DNA from: Taishania sp964580465
GTDB taxonomy: Bacteria > Bacteroidota > Bacteroidia > Flavobacteriales_D > Crocinitomicaceae
NCBI GenBank assembly: GCA_964580465.1
Contig: CAZOKJ010000019.1
Coordinates: 1 to 44,249 of the forward strand
Direction of reading: 5' to 3'
DNA length: 44,249 nt
Every line of letters starts with the position of its first letter. The stretch's first letter is position 1. The translations under genes and the position numbers were made by a program. This document shows positions 35,055 to 43,615 of the stretch, one piece after another. The notes beneath the pieces are model-generated. The model did not search any database. It had not been told where the DNA came from and worked only from the letters and a program-made list of their open reading frames with translations.

Positions 35055-36023
35055 CTATTGGACCATTAAATTGCACCCTCTTAAATCTGAAATTTGCATG
35101 CGTCCTAAGAGTTCAAATTGATTGTTTGCACACTTCCCTAAATCCTCCGTAGCAATAAAACTACAGCTGTTTATGTTTGCCAAATCTATTACATTAATTC
35201 CACCACTTTTACCATCTGGCTGATAACTCATTGGATCATTGGCATCTCTGATTAAAATTTTCATCCATGGAGGACACTCAAACACGCCCGAAGAATTGCT
35301 ATAGGCTTGTGATAATAACTCGGTCATCCCATACTCAGAAGAAACAAAAGGAACATATAAACCTGTTTTCAGTACTTCGTGCAATTCTGCTTTGGACAAT
35401 TCCTTGCGTCGTCCTTTCATTCCACCTGTTTCAATAATTCTTGCTTGAGATAAATCTAATTTTTGCTCCGCAAGATCTAACAAAGCATAGGACACACCAA
35501 AAATGACAACTTCTTTGTTAAGCTGCACCGCAAGCTCATATCGTTTTTTGATTTCTTCTGGTTGGTTAAGCAAAAATCCAGATAACTCGCTGCCTGTTTC
35601 TTTGACCAAATGATCAACCATAAACACCAAACTTGAGTTTCCTTGTTCAACGTAATTGGGTAACAAGGCTAAAACAACTTGATTTTTCGGGTTCCCAATT
35701 AATAATTCGTACGCTTTGGTAAACGATTGGATATAAATACTGGTATCTTCCACAAAATGTTGACTTCTCACTTGTCCCGTTGTGCCACTGCTCAAAAAAA
35801 GCACTTGTTCAGCAATGGAATCTTTACAAATACGATGCGTTTTAAAGAAAGAAATCGGTAGAAATGGAATTTCTAAATAATGCTTAGGTTGAGAACGTTT
35901 TAATTGATCTACAAATTGACGATAAATAGAAATATGTTTGTACTGGTAGTTAAAAACTTCCAATGCTAACTCATTAAAATCTGTTTCTGACTGTATCTTA
36001 AAAATATGCTCTCGTAGGTTCAT
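35055..36023 (-). CDS. LuxE-like acyl-activating / acyltransferase protein
   Basis: A 322-residue protein of the LuxE/acyl-protein-synthetase type of adenylate-forming enzymes. The ATP-binding motif SSGTTGQVRS lies near residue 78, NYVEQGNSS near 123, and the late SSEYGMTEL motif near 220. Such enzymes activate fatty or other carboxylic acids and move them to a thiol. It has no reductase neighbour (LuxC) or flavin enzymes, so it is not bioluminescence-related. It is last in an operon of envelope genes, 28 bp after the EnvC-like gene; its acyl substrate is unknown. A phenylacetate-CoA-ligase-like relationship is possible. Confidence 0.8.
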   Translation of the reverse strand: MNLREHIFKIQSETDFNELALEVFNYQYKHISIYRQFVDQLKRSQPKHYLEIPFLPISFFKTHRICKDSIAEQVLFLSSGTTGQVRSQHFVEDTSIYIQSFTKAYELLIGNPKNQVVLALLPNYVEQGNSSLVFMVDHLVKETGSELSGFLLNQPEEIKKRYELAVQLNKEVVIFGVSYALLDLAEQKLDLSQARIIETGGMKGRRKELSKAELHEVLKTGLYVPFVSSEYGMTELLSQAYSNSSGVFECPPWMKILIRDANDPMSYQPDGKSGGINVIDLANINSCSFIATEDLGKCANNQFELLGRMQISDLRGCNLMVQ

Positions 36024-36051
36024 GCTGCTATATCTGCCACAAAAATAAGCA

Positions 36052-37419
36052 TTATTTAGCCAACCACAAACTTGGGTTCAAACTGTTGACACTTGAACCA
36101 GAAACCTGGTGAATCTCAAAATGCGAAGTTGACAACGATTGATTACTATTGGCAATCAACGCTCCTATCACTTGTTTGGTTGAAACTTTAGTTCCTTCAC
36201 TGACAAAAACATTTTGCAAGTTACTGTAAACAGTTCGGTAATTTCCATGTTTAATAATCACCACTTTACCAGATCCTGGAATAGTAATAACAGAAGTTAC
36301 TTCACCTTCAAAAACGGCTCTAACCTGTGCATTTTTGGGTGCAGAAATATCAACGCCATTGTTATGTGTCACCACACCCGGTATTGTAGGATGCGGATTA
36401 TTTCCATATTTTTCTGTTATATTGCCTTTTTCAACTGGCCATGGCAACCTTCCACGATTGGATTCAAACCCTTTGCTCAGTGCTACTTCAGCTGTATTTG
36501 GCAATTCCACAGGTGCAGCAGGTCTTTCCTTAGGCGTTTCTTTTGGAGTATCCGTTTTGGTTGGTGTGGTGGTGCTCGGAGTAGTTGTCTTATCAGCTCC
36601 TTTTTTAGCTTCCGCTTCTGCTTTTTTCTTAGCCTCTGCTTCTGCTTTCTTGCGCGCCTCCGCCTCTAACTTTTTACGACGTGCCTCTGCTTCTGCTATT
36701 TCTTTTTTAATTGCTGCGTCAATTTGTGCTTTTAAGTTCGCCTTTTTACGTTCTTCTTCGCGCAGTTTAGCCATAATTTCCCCTTCTTGGGATTTTAATT
36801 GCTGATAAAGGATTTCTTGTTTTTGTTTATCTTGAACAATCTGTTCGCGCTCTACTTTTTTCTCATCCAATACTTTTGCTTTGTACTGGCGTTCCTTTTC
36901 AATGTTTTCCATTTCCTCTTTGATCAACTTTTGATGCTGTTCAATCACCAAAAATTGTTTTTTAATCATTTCTTGGATTTTTTCGAGGTATTTAGCACGC
37001 TTAATAGCTTCAAAATAGGACTTTGATGAGAAAATATACATCATTTTCCCGTATTTATTTCGGTGCTTATAGGCATACAATAATAAATCTTTGTACTGTG
37101 CTTTTAAGGTTGTGATTTCTTCGCTTAGCGCTTCAATTTGCAGCTGTTTTTCTTTAATTTTAAGTTCTGCACCACGAATCTGATTGTCATAGTTACGTAC
37201 CAATTGTTCGCGGTAAACAATTTGGTTATTGAGTAATTTAAGTTCATTAAAAGAGTTCTCTGTATTTGACTTTACTTTTTCCAACAATTGCTTGGTATTG
37301 GCAATGCTACTCTCCAGTTGTTGTTGTTCTTTTTTCAACTTTTCACTCGTTGACTGGGCTGAAACGGTTCCAACCGACAACATAAAAAGAAAAAATACTA
37401 TGTTACTTACAAACTTCAT
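36052..37419 (-). CDS. EnvC-like murein hydrolase activator with degenerate LytM domain
   Basis: A 455-residue exported protein: signal peptide 1-21, long coiled coil (about 22-265, Glu/Lys-rich), Ala-Lys-Glu repeats and a Thr/Pro linker (about 265-310), then a LytM/M23 domain (about 335-455). Canonical zinc and catalytic residues are mostly lost: the H-x-G-x-D motif reads N353-N-G-V-D357, the YxHL motif reads YSNL, and H-x-H reads Thr431-Ser-His433. Like E. coli EnvC it should not cut peptidoglycan but activate an amidase for cell separation. Its start overlaps the DUF4292 gene by 17 bp. Confidence 0.9.
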   Translation of the reverse strand: MKFVSNIVFFLFMLSVGTVSAQSTSEKLKKEQQQLESSIANTKQLLEKVKSNTENSFNELKLLNNQIVYREQLVRNYDNQIRGAELKIKEKQLQIEALSEEITTLKAQYKDLLLYAYKHRNKYGKMMYIFSSKSYFEAIKRAKYLEKIQEMIKKQFLVIEQHQKLIKEEMENIEKERQYKAKVLDEKKVEREQIVQDKQKQEILYQQLKSQEGEIMAKLREEERKKANLKAQIDAAIKKEIAEAEARRKKLEAEARKKAEAEAKKKAEAEAKKGADKTTTPSTTTPTKTDTPKETPKERPAAPVELPNTAEVALSKGFESNRGRLPWPVEKGNITEKYGNNPHPTIPGVVTHNNGVDISAPKNAQVRAVFEGEVTSVITIPGSGKVVIIKHGNYRTVYSNLQNVFVSEGTKVSTKQVIGALIANSNQSLSTSHFEIHQVSGSSVNSLNPSLWLAK

Positions 37420-38185
37420 AAGAATCAGGTATTATTAAAACCATTTCTTTGGGGGTATCTACTTCTATTTTATCGTAATTTAATGCAATTGTTGCATTGT
37501 TTCTTGGTGTTCTTACCCTAATTAAAACAGATTTTGGAACCACATATCCACCTTGAGAAAAGTAATCAAGGTAACTGACAACAATGGATGTTTTTTCATT
37601 AAAATCGGTCAGTTCAACATGTTTTAACTGCTTCAAATCCGGTGTTAAGTGATAGCGAATCAATTGTTGTCCTTCATCTTCGTTTGTTTTTTGATTAGCA
37701 ACTACATAAGCATAAGGATCTTGAACTAAAAAATAAGGGCGATCATAGAAACGCGGTGGTATTCCAAGTAAAATTGCTTCTACATCTTCATAGCTTAGTT
37801 CTGCGTTAAAACGCTGTTTAATGAAACTGTATCCTTTTTTTAAGTAACACTTATCTTGACGATTGACTAAAGTTATTAATTTATCGTCCAATGTGACAGT
37901 AACCGCAGGAACTGAAGCATAACTTATCAACCCATGAATTAAGGAGTCCTTTTTAATTTTTAAGCTTGTTTTTACACTTACATTTTGATTATTATCAGAA
38001 AAACGCGTATCCGCTTTCGCACTAAAAAAATTGGGTCCAGAATGATTTAAACTATCTAACACATGTGTCAATTGTTCTAACTGAACTTTTGGCAACTGAT
38101 TGGGCTGAACAATGCTAGTTTTTCGAGCACAAGCAACCGAAAGCAACAACGCAACAACGAACAATATGTTAGTCCATTTTATCAT
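37403..38185 (-). CDS. DUF4292 lipoprotein
   Basis: A 260-residue predicted lipoprotein; lipobox SVAC (Cys20) follows a hydrophobic signal after the ATG at 38,185. The remainder is a beta-rich domain of the DUF4292 type (LolA/LolB-like in outline), with segments such as SAKADTRFSDN, SLIHGLISYASVPAVTV and a late PKEMVL. Family function is unproven; a role in outer-membrane lipoprotein or lipid handling is often guessed. The start overlaps the TPR gene by 17 bp and its end overlaps the EnvC-like gene, so all three are coupled. Confidence 0.85.
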   Translation of the reverse strand: MIKWTNILFVVALLLSVACARKTSIVQPNQLPKVQLEQLTHVLDSLNHSGPNFFSAKADTRFSDNNQNVSVKTSLKIKKDSLIHGLISYASVPAVTVTLDDKLITLVNRQDKCYLKKGYSFIKQRFNAELSYEDVEAILLGIPPRFYDRPYFLVQDPYAYVVANQKTNEDEGQQLIRYHLTPDLKQLKHVELTDFNEKTSIVVSYLDYFSQGGYVVPKSVLIRVRTPRNNATIALNYDKIEVDTPKEMVLIIPDSYEVCK

Positions 38186-39896
38186 AATAGGCTTTTTTCT
38201 CAATCTTTTTCATTAAATTAGAATCTGCTGGTGCTAAAGTTAAAGCCTTCGTCCAAAACTCAATTGCTTTGTCTATTTTGTTAAGTTTCGCATAAACGTC
38301 TCCCATGTGTTCATAAACAATCTTTTGATTGGGTTCTAATTGATTGGCTTTTTCTAAATCTTCCAACGCTTTGGCATATTCTCCTTTTTGGAAATAAACC
38401 CAAGCTCTCGTATCGTAGTAAGTATACTGATTAGAAGATTTGCTGACCGCTTGATTAATCAAACTCAACGCTAAGTCCAAATCAATTTTTGCAACAGCCA
38501 ATCGATAAGCGTAATTATTTTTCAATAAATTGCTTTCTGGGTCCATAGCGATTGCTTCTTGGTAGTAACGTTTTCCTTCTTTGCTATTTTTTGCCGAAAA
38601 GTAAGCTTCTCCCAATTGACCTAAAAACTCTGCCTCCATTGCTTTATCATTCACAACGAATGATTTTCCCAAAGAAAGAGATTCAATGGCTTCGTCATAT
38701 TTTTTCACTTGAATAGCACTCAAACCATTAAACAAATAAACCATGGGCATATTCGTGAAATAGTTTAAACACTCTTTACTATCTTGATAAAGAGCTCCCC
38801 AATCTCCTTGTTGGTATTCCATTAGCAATACCGTTTGCCAAATTGGATACAGATTCTTCTCATAATTTAACGCTTGGCGGTAGGCAGCTAAAGCTTCTTT
38901 TTCTTTTTTCTGCTCCATCAACAAATCCCCTTTGATAGTATATGATTTAGCATCTTCAGGATGTTGTTCTTCCATAATTTGAGCTAACTCCAAAATATCA
39001 GGCCATATTGCACGTTTCGAATCTTGCAAGGAAATAATCAATTGCATTTTCATGGCTGCATCAACATCGGGTGCTTTGAATCCTTTTTTGTAGGCAGCAT
39101 AAGCTTCTTTTGTTTTCCCTTGTCGCATGTAAATTTCTCCTAAGGTCATGCTCGCAGTTCCATTTAAAGAATCAACTACTGACAATTTTTCAAGAAATTC
39201 GATACTTTTATTAATGTCTCCTTTGTTTAAGTAATGGTCAACAATAGCAGCAATCGTTTGTTTGTCATTTGGATATTCTTCTAAAACACTTATCAACGAA
39301 TGAATGGCTTCTTTTTCTTTTTTCAAACTCATGTACAACCGATACTTTTCGTAAGCTAACATAGGATTTTTACCCAAAGCTTCTTCTCCTTTGTTAAGTA
39401 CTTCAATAGTTTCTGCCACCTTCTTTTGACGTAACAAACAATCTCCATATCCATATAACCAATTCGGATTTCTTGGTTCGTAATCCACTAGTTTTTTAAA
39501 ATAAGTAGCTGCCTCTTCAACGCGATCCGCATTATAATTCAAATAAGCTAATTCTTCAATGTACCAAATATTTGATGGATCGATTTGTGCTGCTTTCTCA
39601 AGCATTTTTACAGCTTCAGCATCTTGTTTTTTGGCAATATACAACTGCCCAAGGGCATAATAAACAGCATCGTCATCTTGGCGAATTAACAAACACTTTG
39701 TAAATGCCTCAATGGCACCATCTGTATCACCTTTGATTTTTAAACGCATTCCATTGTGAAACGCTTCAATGTATGGAAAATTAGCCACAGAATGTACTAT
39801 CTCCTTCTTTTTCTTAGGAGAAACGCCTACTTTTTTAGTTGCACAAGCACTAACAAGAACTGACAGCGCAATCGCTATTATGGTTAAATACCTCAT
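38169..39896 (-). CDS. Tetratricopeptide-repeat lipoprotein
   Basis: A 575-residue lipoprotein; lipobox VSAC (Cys18). Nearly the whole protein is TPR-like helical pairs (A-Y-x-x-L-G, A-L-x-x-L-E-K-A) from about 50 to 560; examples are DDAVYYALGQLY and EYAKALEDLEKANQLEPNQ. It is probably a periplasmic or outer-membrane scaffold for envelope proteins. It overlaps the nucleotidyltransferase by 4 bp (ATGA-type) and the DUF4292 gene by 17 bp, placing it in the centre of the operon. Confidence 0.88.
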   Translation of the reverse strand: MRYLTIIAIALSVLVSACATKKVGVSPKKKKEIVHSVANFPYIEAFHNGMRLKIKGDTDGAIEAFTKCLLIRQDDDAVYYALGQLYIAKKQDAEAVKMLEKAAQIDPSNIWYIEELAYLNYNADRVEEAATYFKKLVDYEPRNPNWLYGYGDCLLRQKKVAETIEVLNKGEEALGKNPMLAYEKYRLYMSLKKEKEAIHSLISVLEEYPNDKQTIAAIVDHYLNKGDINKSIEFLEKLSVVDSLNGTASMTLGEIYMRQGKTKEAYAAYKKGFKAPDVDAAMKMQLIISLQDSKRAIWPDILELAQIMEEQHPEDAKSYTIKGDLLMEQKKEKEALAAYRQALNYEKNLYPIWQTVLLMEYQQGDWGALYQDSKECLNYFTNMPMVYLFNGLSAIQVKKYDEAIESLSLGKSFVVNDKAMEAEFLGQLGEAYFSAKNSKEGKRYYQEAIAMDPESNLLKNNYAYRLAVAKIDLDLALSLINQAVSKSSNQYTYYDTRAWVYFQKGEYAKALEDLEKANQLEPNQKIVYEHMGDVYAKLNKIDKAIEFWTKALTLAPADSNLMKKIEKKAYYDKMD

Positions 39897-40903
39897 CCTT
39901 TAATTGTTGTATAATCACCTATACTCAAATCTTGTGCCACAGCTTCATAATGAGCATTAGAGCCAATCATTGAATCGGCAATTACAGCATTGTGTAATGA
40001 AGAATTGTTTTGAATAATTGTGTTTTTAACATTGGAATTTTCTACCAAACTGTTCGCTCCTATTGAAACGTGTGGACCAACAACAGAATTGATAATACGC
40101 GCATTTTCACCAATAAAACAAGGGTCAATGATGACTGAATTTTCAATAACTGCTGAGCTCGCGTGATTAATTAACTGACGTTCTTTGTCATATTCCAAGA
40201 CACGTTGATTGGTAAAGACTGTTACTTCTTTGTTACCACAATCCAACCATTCCATTACCTCTCCAGGTTTGAATTTATAACCTGCTTCTGTCAATCTTCT
40301 CAACGCATCAGGTAATTGGTATTCTCCTCCTTTAATGACGTTGTTGTCGATTAAGTATTCCAATTCTGTTCTCAAACGTTCGCCATCTTTAAAGTAATAA
40401 ATACCAATCATGGCCAAGTCAGAAACAAATTCTTTCGGTTTTTCAACGAAGTCGATAATTTCACCCGCAGCATTCATTTTTACAACACCAAAAGCCGAAG
40501 GATCATCAATTTGTTTCACCCATAAAATACCGTCATCTGCAGGATTGATTTTAAAATCTGCTTTGAATAAAGTGTCAGAAAAAGCAACCACTGTTGGACC
40601 TTCTAACAATTCTTTCGCACACAATACTGCATGAGCTGTTCCAAGCGGTTCGCGTTGGTAATGGATAGAACCTTTTGCGCCCAATTGAGCTGCTACTCCG
40701 ATTAATTCTTGTTCAACTTCTGTACCAAAATCACCAACTACAAAGGCGATATTGTCGATTTTATTGTCCAACACATTGGCAATATCTTCTACCAAACGGT
40801 GAACAATAGGTTTACCACCAACAGGTACTAAAGGTTTTGGGACAGTCAATGTATGTGGGCGAAGACGGCTTCCACGTCCCGCCATAGGTATAATGATGTT
40901 CAT
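39893..40903 (-). CDS. Sugar-phosphate nucleotidyltransferase with left-handed beta-helix
   Basis: A 336-residue enzyme making an NDP-sugar from NTP and sugar 1-phosphate. The N-terminal Rossmann-like domain (1-230) has MAGRGSRLRPHT near 7-18 and KPLVPVGGKP near 23. The C-terminal part (about 250-336) shows hexapeptide-like repeats (VIENSVIIDPCFIGENARI). It resembles RmlA/GlmU-type glucose- or mannose-1-phosphate nucleotidyltransferases; the exact sugar cannot be read. It overlaps the TPR gene by 4 bp. Confidence 0.87.
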   Translation of the reverse strand: MNIIIPMAGRGSRLRPHTLTVPKPLVPVGGKPIVHRLVEDIANVLDNKIDNIAFVVGDFGTEVEQELIGVAAQLGAKGSIHYQREPLGTAHAVLCAKELLEGPTVVAFSDTLFKADFKINPADDGILWVKQIDDPSAFGVVKMNAAGEIIDFVEKPKEFVSDLAMIGIYYFKDGERLRTELEYLIDNNVIKGGEYQLPDALRRLTEAGYKFKPGEVMEWLDCGNKEVTVFTNQRVLEYDKERQLINHASSAVIENSVIIDPCFIGENARIINSVVGPHVSIGANSLVENSNVKNTIIQNNSSLHNAVIADSMIGSNAHYEAVAQDLSIGDYTTIKG

Positions 40904-40917
40904 ATTTTTTTCTTCAA

Positions 40918-41352
40918 TTATTTAACACCAGTAGAGCCAAATCCTCCTGCTCCACGTTCTGTTTCTGATAGTGATTTTACTACTTTAAAATTCGCTTGTT
41001 TGTGTTCAGCAAAAACCAATTGCGCAATGCGTTCTCCATCCTCAATAACAAAATCTTCATTGGACAAGTTGATTAAAATCACACCTACTTCTCCTCTGTA
41101 ATCTGCATCAACAGTGCCTGGAGCGTTTAAAACAGTGATCCCTTTTTTCAATGCCAAACCACTTCGAGGACGGACTTGACACTCCACTCCTTTTGGCAAT
41201 TCTAAAAACAAACCAGTTTTAACCAAAGCACGTTCCAAGGGCTTTAAAACGATTGGTTCATCGATATTTGCTCTCACATCCATCCCTGCCGATAATTCTG
41301 TTTCATATTGCGGCAAAGCATGTTTTGATTGATTTATTACTTTAACATCCAC
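40918..41352 (-). CDS. dut: dUTP diphosphatase
   Basis: Hydrolyses dUTP to dUMP and pyrophosphate, keeping uracil out of DNA and feeding thymidylate synthesis. The 144-residue trimeric family has five motifs: SAGMDVRA (motif 1, about residue 21), RPRSGLALK (motif 2, about 63), APGTVDADYRGE (motif 3), ERIAQLVF (motif 4) and the C-terminal RGAGGFGSTG (motif 5). It is the first gene of the six-gene operon and is 14 bp from the nucleotidyltransferase. A -7 box lies upstream. Confidence 0.97.
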   Translation of the reverse strand: MDVKVINQSKHALPQYETELSAGMDVRANIDEPIVLKPLERALVKTGLFLELPKGVECQVRPRSGLALKKGITVLNAPGTVDADYRGEVGVILINLSNEDFVIEDGERIAQLVFAEHKQANFKVVKSLSETERGAGGFGSTGVK

Positions 41353-41375
41353 GGCTATACAATTGTCTAATCTTA

Positions 41376-41383
41376 CAAAGATA
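41376..41383 (-). promoter_or_regulatory. Putative -7 box of the dut operon
   Basis: On the minus strand TATCTTTG matches TAnnTTTG exactly, 24 bp before the dut ATG. The nearest TTTG is too close to act as the -33 element, so only half the promoter is supported. Confidence 0.45.
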
Positions 41384-41470
41384 CATAATAGTCAAACGGC
41401 ATTTCTCGTTGATTATTGAAAGTTGTTAGAAATGAATTGTTAAAAACATGAAACTTTAAGTTTAATTCTG

Positions 41471-41478
41471 TACTTTTG
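41471..41478 (+). promoter_or_regulatory. Putative -7 box for the SCO gene
   Basis: TACTTTTG matches TAnnTTTG exactly, about 50 bp before the SCO ATG. The -33 element is not clear. Confidence 0.45.
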
Positions 41479-41528
41479 TAGCTATAAACAATACGCACGC
41501 ACCTCCTATTTTCTAATAAACAAGCAAT

Positions 41529-42197
41529 ATGAAGCGATTTGGTCTAATTAGTGTTATCGTCATTACGTTCATTGTTGGAATTAGCCTTGCCTATATGGCA
41601 ATTAAACGTGATTCTAAACAACCTTTGCCTATTTACAATCCAACAGATTTGACTCCAGATGTTGTAGATGAAGAATTGCACCGTGTAGGAATTGGGCATA
41701 AAATCGGACAGTTTGAATTTACCAATCAAAATGGAAAAACAATTTCTGACAAGGATGTTGACGGTAAAATCTATGTGGTTGAATATTTTTTCACTACTTG
41801 TGGCACTATTTGCCCCATTATGAACGATCAAATGCAACGCGTACAACGTGCGTATTCAAAAAATGAAAAGGTAAAAATACTCAGTTTTACAGTGAATCCA
41901 GAGGTGGATGATGTTGCTCAACTAAAAAAATACGCAAATGAACACGATGCTGATGACAATCAATGGTGGTTTTTAACGGGTGAAAAAGAGAAATTATATG
42001 AACTTGCTCGCAAATCTTACTTCGTGCTAAAACCTGCCGAAGCCGCCAACGCTGGCGATGCAGGTAGCGATTTTATTCACACCAATAATTTTGTGCTAGT
42101 TGATGGTAATCGCCGCATCAGAGGTTACTACGACGGAACCGACAAAGAAGAAGTAAGCAAATTAATTGAGGATATTCAATCGTTGTTAGAGGAATAA
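41529..42197 (+). CDS. SCO1/SenC family copper protein
   Basis: Thioredoxin-fold protein that helps build the copper site of cytochrome c oxidase. The 222 residues have an N-terminal membrane anchor (about 5-24) and the copper-binding CxxxC at Cys91 and Cys95 (TTCGTICPIM), with the conserved ligand His184 (FIHTNNF). The redox domain is thus expected in the periplasm. It stands alone on the plus strand, divergent from dut; oxidase genes are not in the window. Confidence 0.94.
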   Translation: MKRFGLISVIVITFIVGISLAYMAIKRDSKQPLPIYNPTDLTPDVVDEELHRVGIGHKIGQFEFTNQNGKTISDKDVDGKIYVVEYFFTTCGTICPIMNDQMQRVQRAYSKNEKVKILSFTVNPEVDDVAQLKKYANEHDADDNQWWFLTGEKEKLYELARKSYFVLKPAEAANAGDAGSDFIHTNNFVLVDGNRRIRGYYDGTDKEEVSKLIEDIQSLLEE

Positions 42198-42214
42198 AAA
42201 AACTTTATCGAATC

Positions 42215-42253
42215 AAAAAAAGCCAAAAACCTTAAGATTTTTGGCTTTTTTTT
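42215..42253 (+). terminator. Intrinsic terminator of the SCO gene
   Basis: A-run plus GCCAAAAA pairs with TTTTTGGC plus a T-run; the 8-nt loop contains CTTAAG. It lies 17 bp after the SCO stop and, being symmetric, may also stop the convergent pseudogene transcript. Confidence 0.85.
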
Positions 42254-42282
42254 CTAAACTCTATTTTACGAACTGTAAATAC

Positions 42283-43243
42283 TTATTGTTTAATAAACTT
42301 CACTGTTTTACCAGCATTTACGTTTCCTAATTGTAAGAAATAATCTCGTCTTGTCAATTTGCTAACATCGATTGTATTAACTCCTTTGTTTAGTTGATAA
42401 ACAGCTACTTTTTCGCCTAAAACATTCAACACATTTACCTGAGCTGCTTGAGTAAACTCAACAGTAATAGTAGACGTCGCAGGTTTAGGATAAACTGCTG
42501 AAATCACATCTCTTAATTGCTCAACACCAGAAGTTTGCTGTGTAGTAATCTGCATTATGTTTGAGAAACCAGAATTTCCATTATCATTATAAGCTCTTAC
42601 ACGGAAAAAATAGGTTATTGCTGGATCTAAACCATTTTTTGTGTAAGTAGTCGTTTCCGTTAGTACACTAGCTGTGGAAACAAAGTTAACTCCGTCATAG
42701 CTCATTTCAATTTCTTAAGTTTGATGGAGCAGTTGGAACACTAGAAGGGTTATATTGTTTGCATATCGCTTTAATTTCATTAAGGTTTAAACCTCTGTTA
42801 TAAATATAAGTATCATTTAGCAAAGCTTCTGGATAAGAATTTGTATTCCCTTCTCTACATCCAATATTTAAACGTGTATTATTAACATTATGATTGATAG
42901 TAATATTTGTCACAGATTGATTATTAAACACTTGAACAAAAGAATCTATATAAATAGATGTTGATCTAACTGTACCTGTAACTGAAGAAGATATGGTATA
43001 TAAATGTCATTCATTCATTATTTCAGAGTTTGCTATATAAGAAGATTCTAAATTTTCGTTAGAACCGTTAGTTCCCTCATAATATCCTCCTTGAATTTTA
43101 AAAGAAGATCCAGAAGCATAAAATCTAAGATATACAGTGTTACCAGATGGATCACCAAGTTCAATTAAATTGTTATATGCATTCCAAAAACTACTAACTT
43201 TTGCCCAAACAGAATAAGTAAAATCTTGTGTTCTTATAACGTC
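42283..43243 (-). pseudogene. Broken LamG / fibronectin-III / T9SS surface protein gene
   Basis: Minus-strand pieces add up to the end of a T9SS-exported surface protein. From about 43,243 a LamG-like domain reads TQDFTYSVWAKV, GGYYEGTNGSNEN, then NE followed by an in-frame TGA where LamG families have Trp (NEW-HLYTIS), then LLNDTYIYNRGLNLNEIK. After PTAPSNLR a stop follows; the frame then changes inside a fibronectin-III repeat (SYDGVNFVST), ending in a complete T9SS sorting domain (VYPKPATSTITVEF). The N-terminus and signal peptide are missing. It is a truncated, multiply mutated gene. Confidence 0.8.
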
Positions 43244-43313
43244 CTTCTAAAATTATGGAGCGAACGAATTCTTCAAAATAGTCTCATAGTGCTACTGATG
43301 TATTTTGTGCCAT
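43230..43313 (-). pseudogene. ParD-like antitoxin N-terminal fragment
   Basis: From ATG at 43,313 the frame reads MAQNTSVAL, then TGA, then DYFEEFVRSIILEGRYKN. This closely fits the ribbon-helix-helix start of ParD/CC2985-type antitoxins (NTSVxLGDYFExFI ... GRYxN), with Gly replaced by a TGA stop. The homology ends abruptly where the LamG remnant begins, so the two were fused by recombination. No ParE toxin gene is seen nearby. The identification rests on a 28-residue match. Confidence 0.65.
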
Positions 43314-43345
43314 GATTATAAATTTAGTTAATTTGAAAGTAAATT

Positions 43346-43360
43346 TACCAAATATTGGTA
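43346..43360. promoter_or_regulatory. Palindrome upstream of the ParD fragment, possible operator
   Basis: TACCAA and TTGGTA form a perfect 6-bp inverted repeat with a 3-nt spacer, 33 bp before the ParD fragment's ATG. ParD proteins repress their own promoters at such palindromes, so this may be a surviving operator. Confidence 0.4.
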
Positions 43361-43436
43361 TAACCATAAAATTTATTCCGATTTTTTTCTCTATTTACGT
43401 TCTGGTTGGTTGCATGTAACTTATAAGCATTTTATA

Positions 43437-43469
43437 GCGCCTATACAACCAAATACAGCGTATAGGTGC
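43437..43469. repeat. Inverted repeat in the gap before the carbonic anhydrase
   Basis: GCGCCTATAC and GTATAGGTGC form a 10-bp inverted repeat with one mismatch and a 13-nt spacer. No T-run follows. The rest of the 43,314-43,615 gap is AT-rich and shows no gene. Confidence 0.45.
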
Positions 43470-43615
43470 CATTTTATGAGTCTTTATTAAAAAACAATAA
43501 TAATCATTTTCTCCAAATTATCAAAGCTACTTTTAACTTTGATTTTTAGGGACAAAGAAACACGCATCAGCCTTTAACCAATGCAATAAAATTGTTTCAG
43601 AAACTCTTTTTTGAC

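Noticed and set aside
36335..36805. Long plus-strand frame (156 codons) with Ser/Ala-rich composition
   Set aside because: Shadow of the Ala/Lys/Glu-repeat region of the EnvC-like gene on the other strand; repetitive codons keep the antisense frame open.
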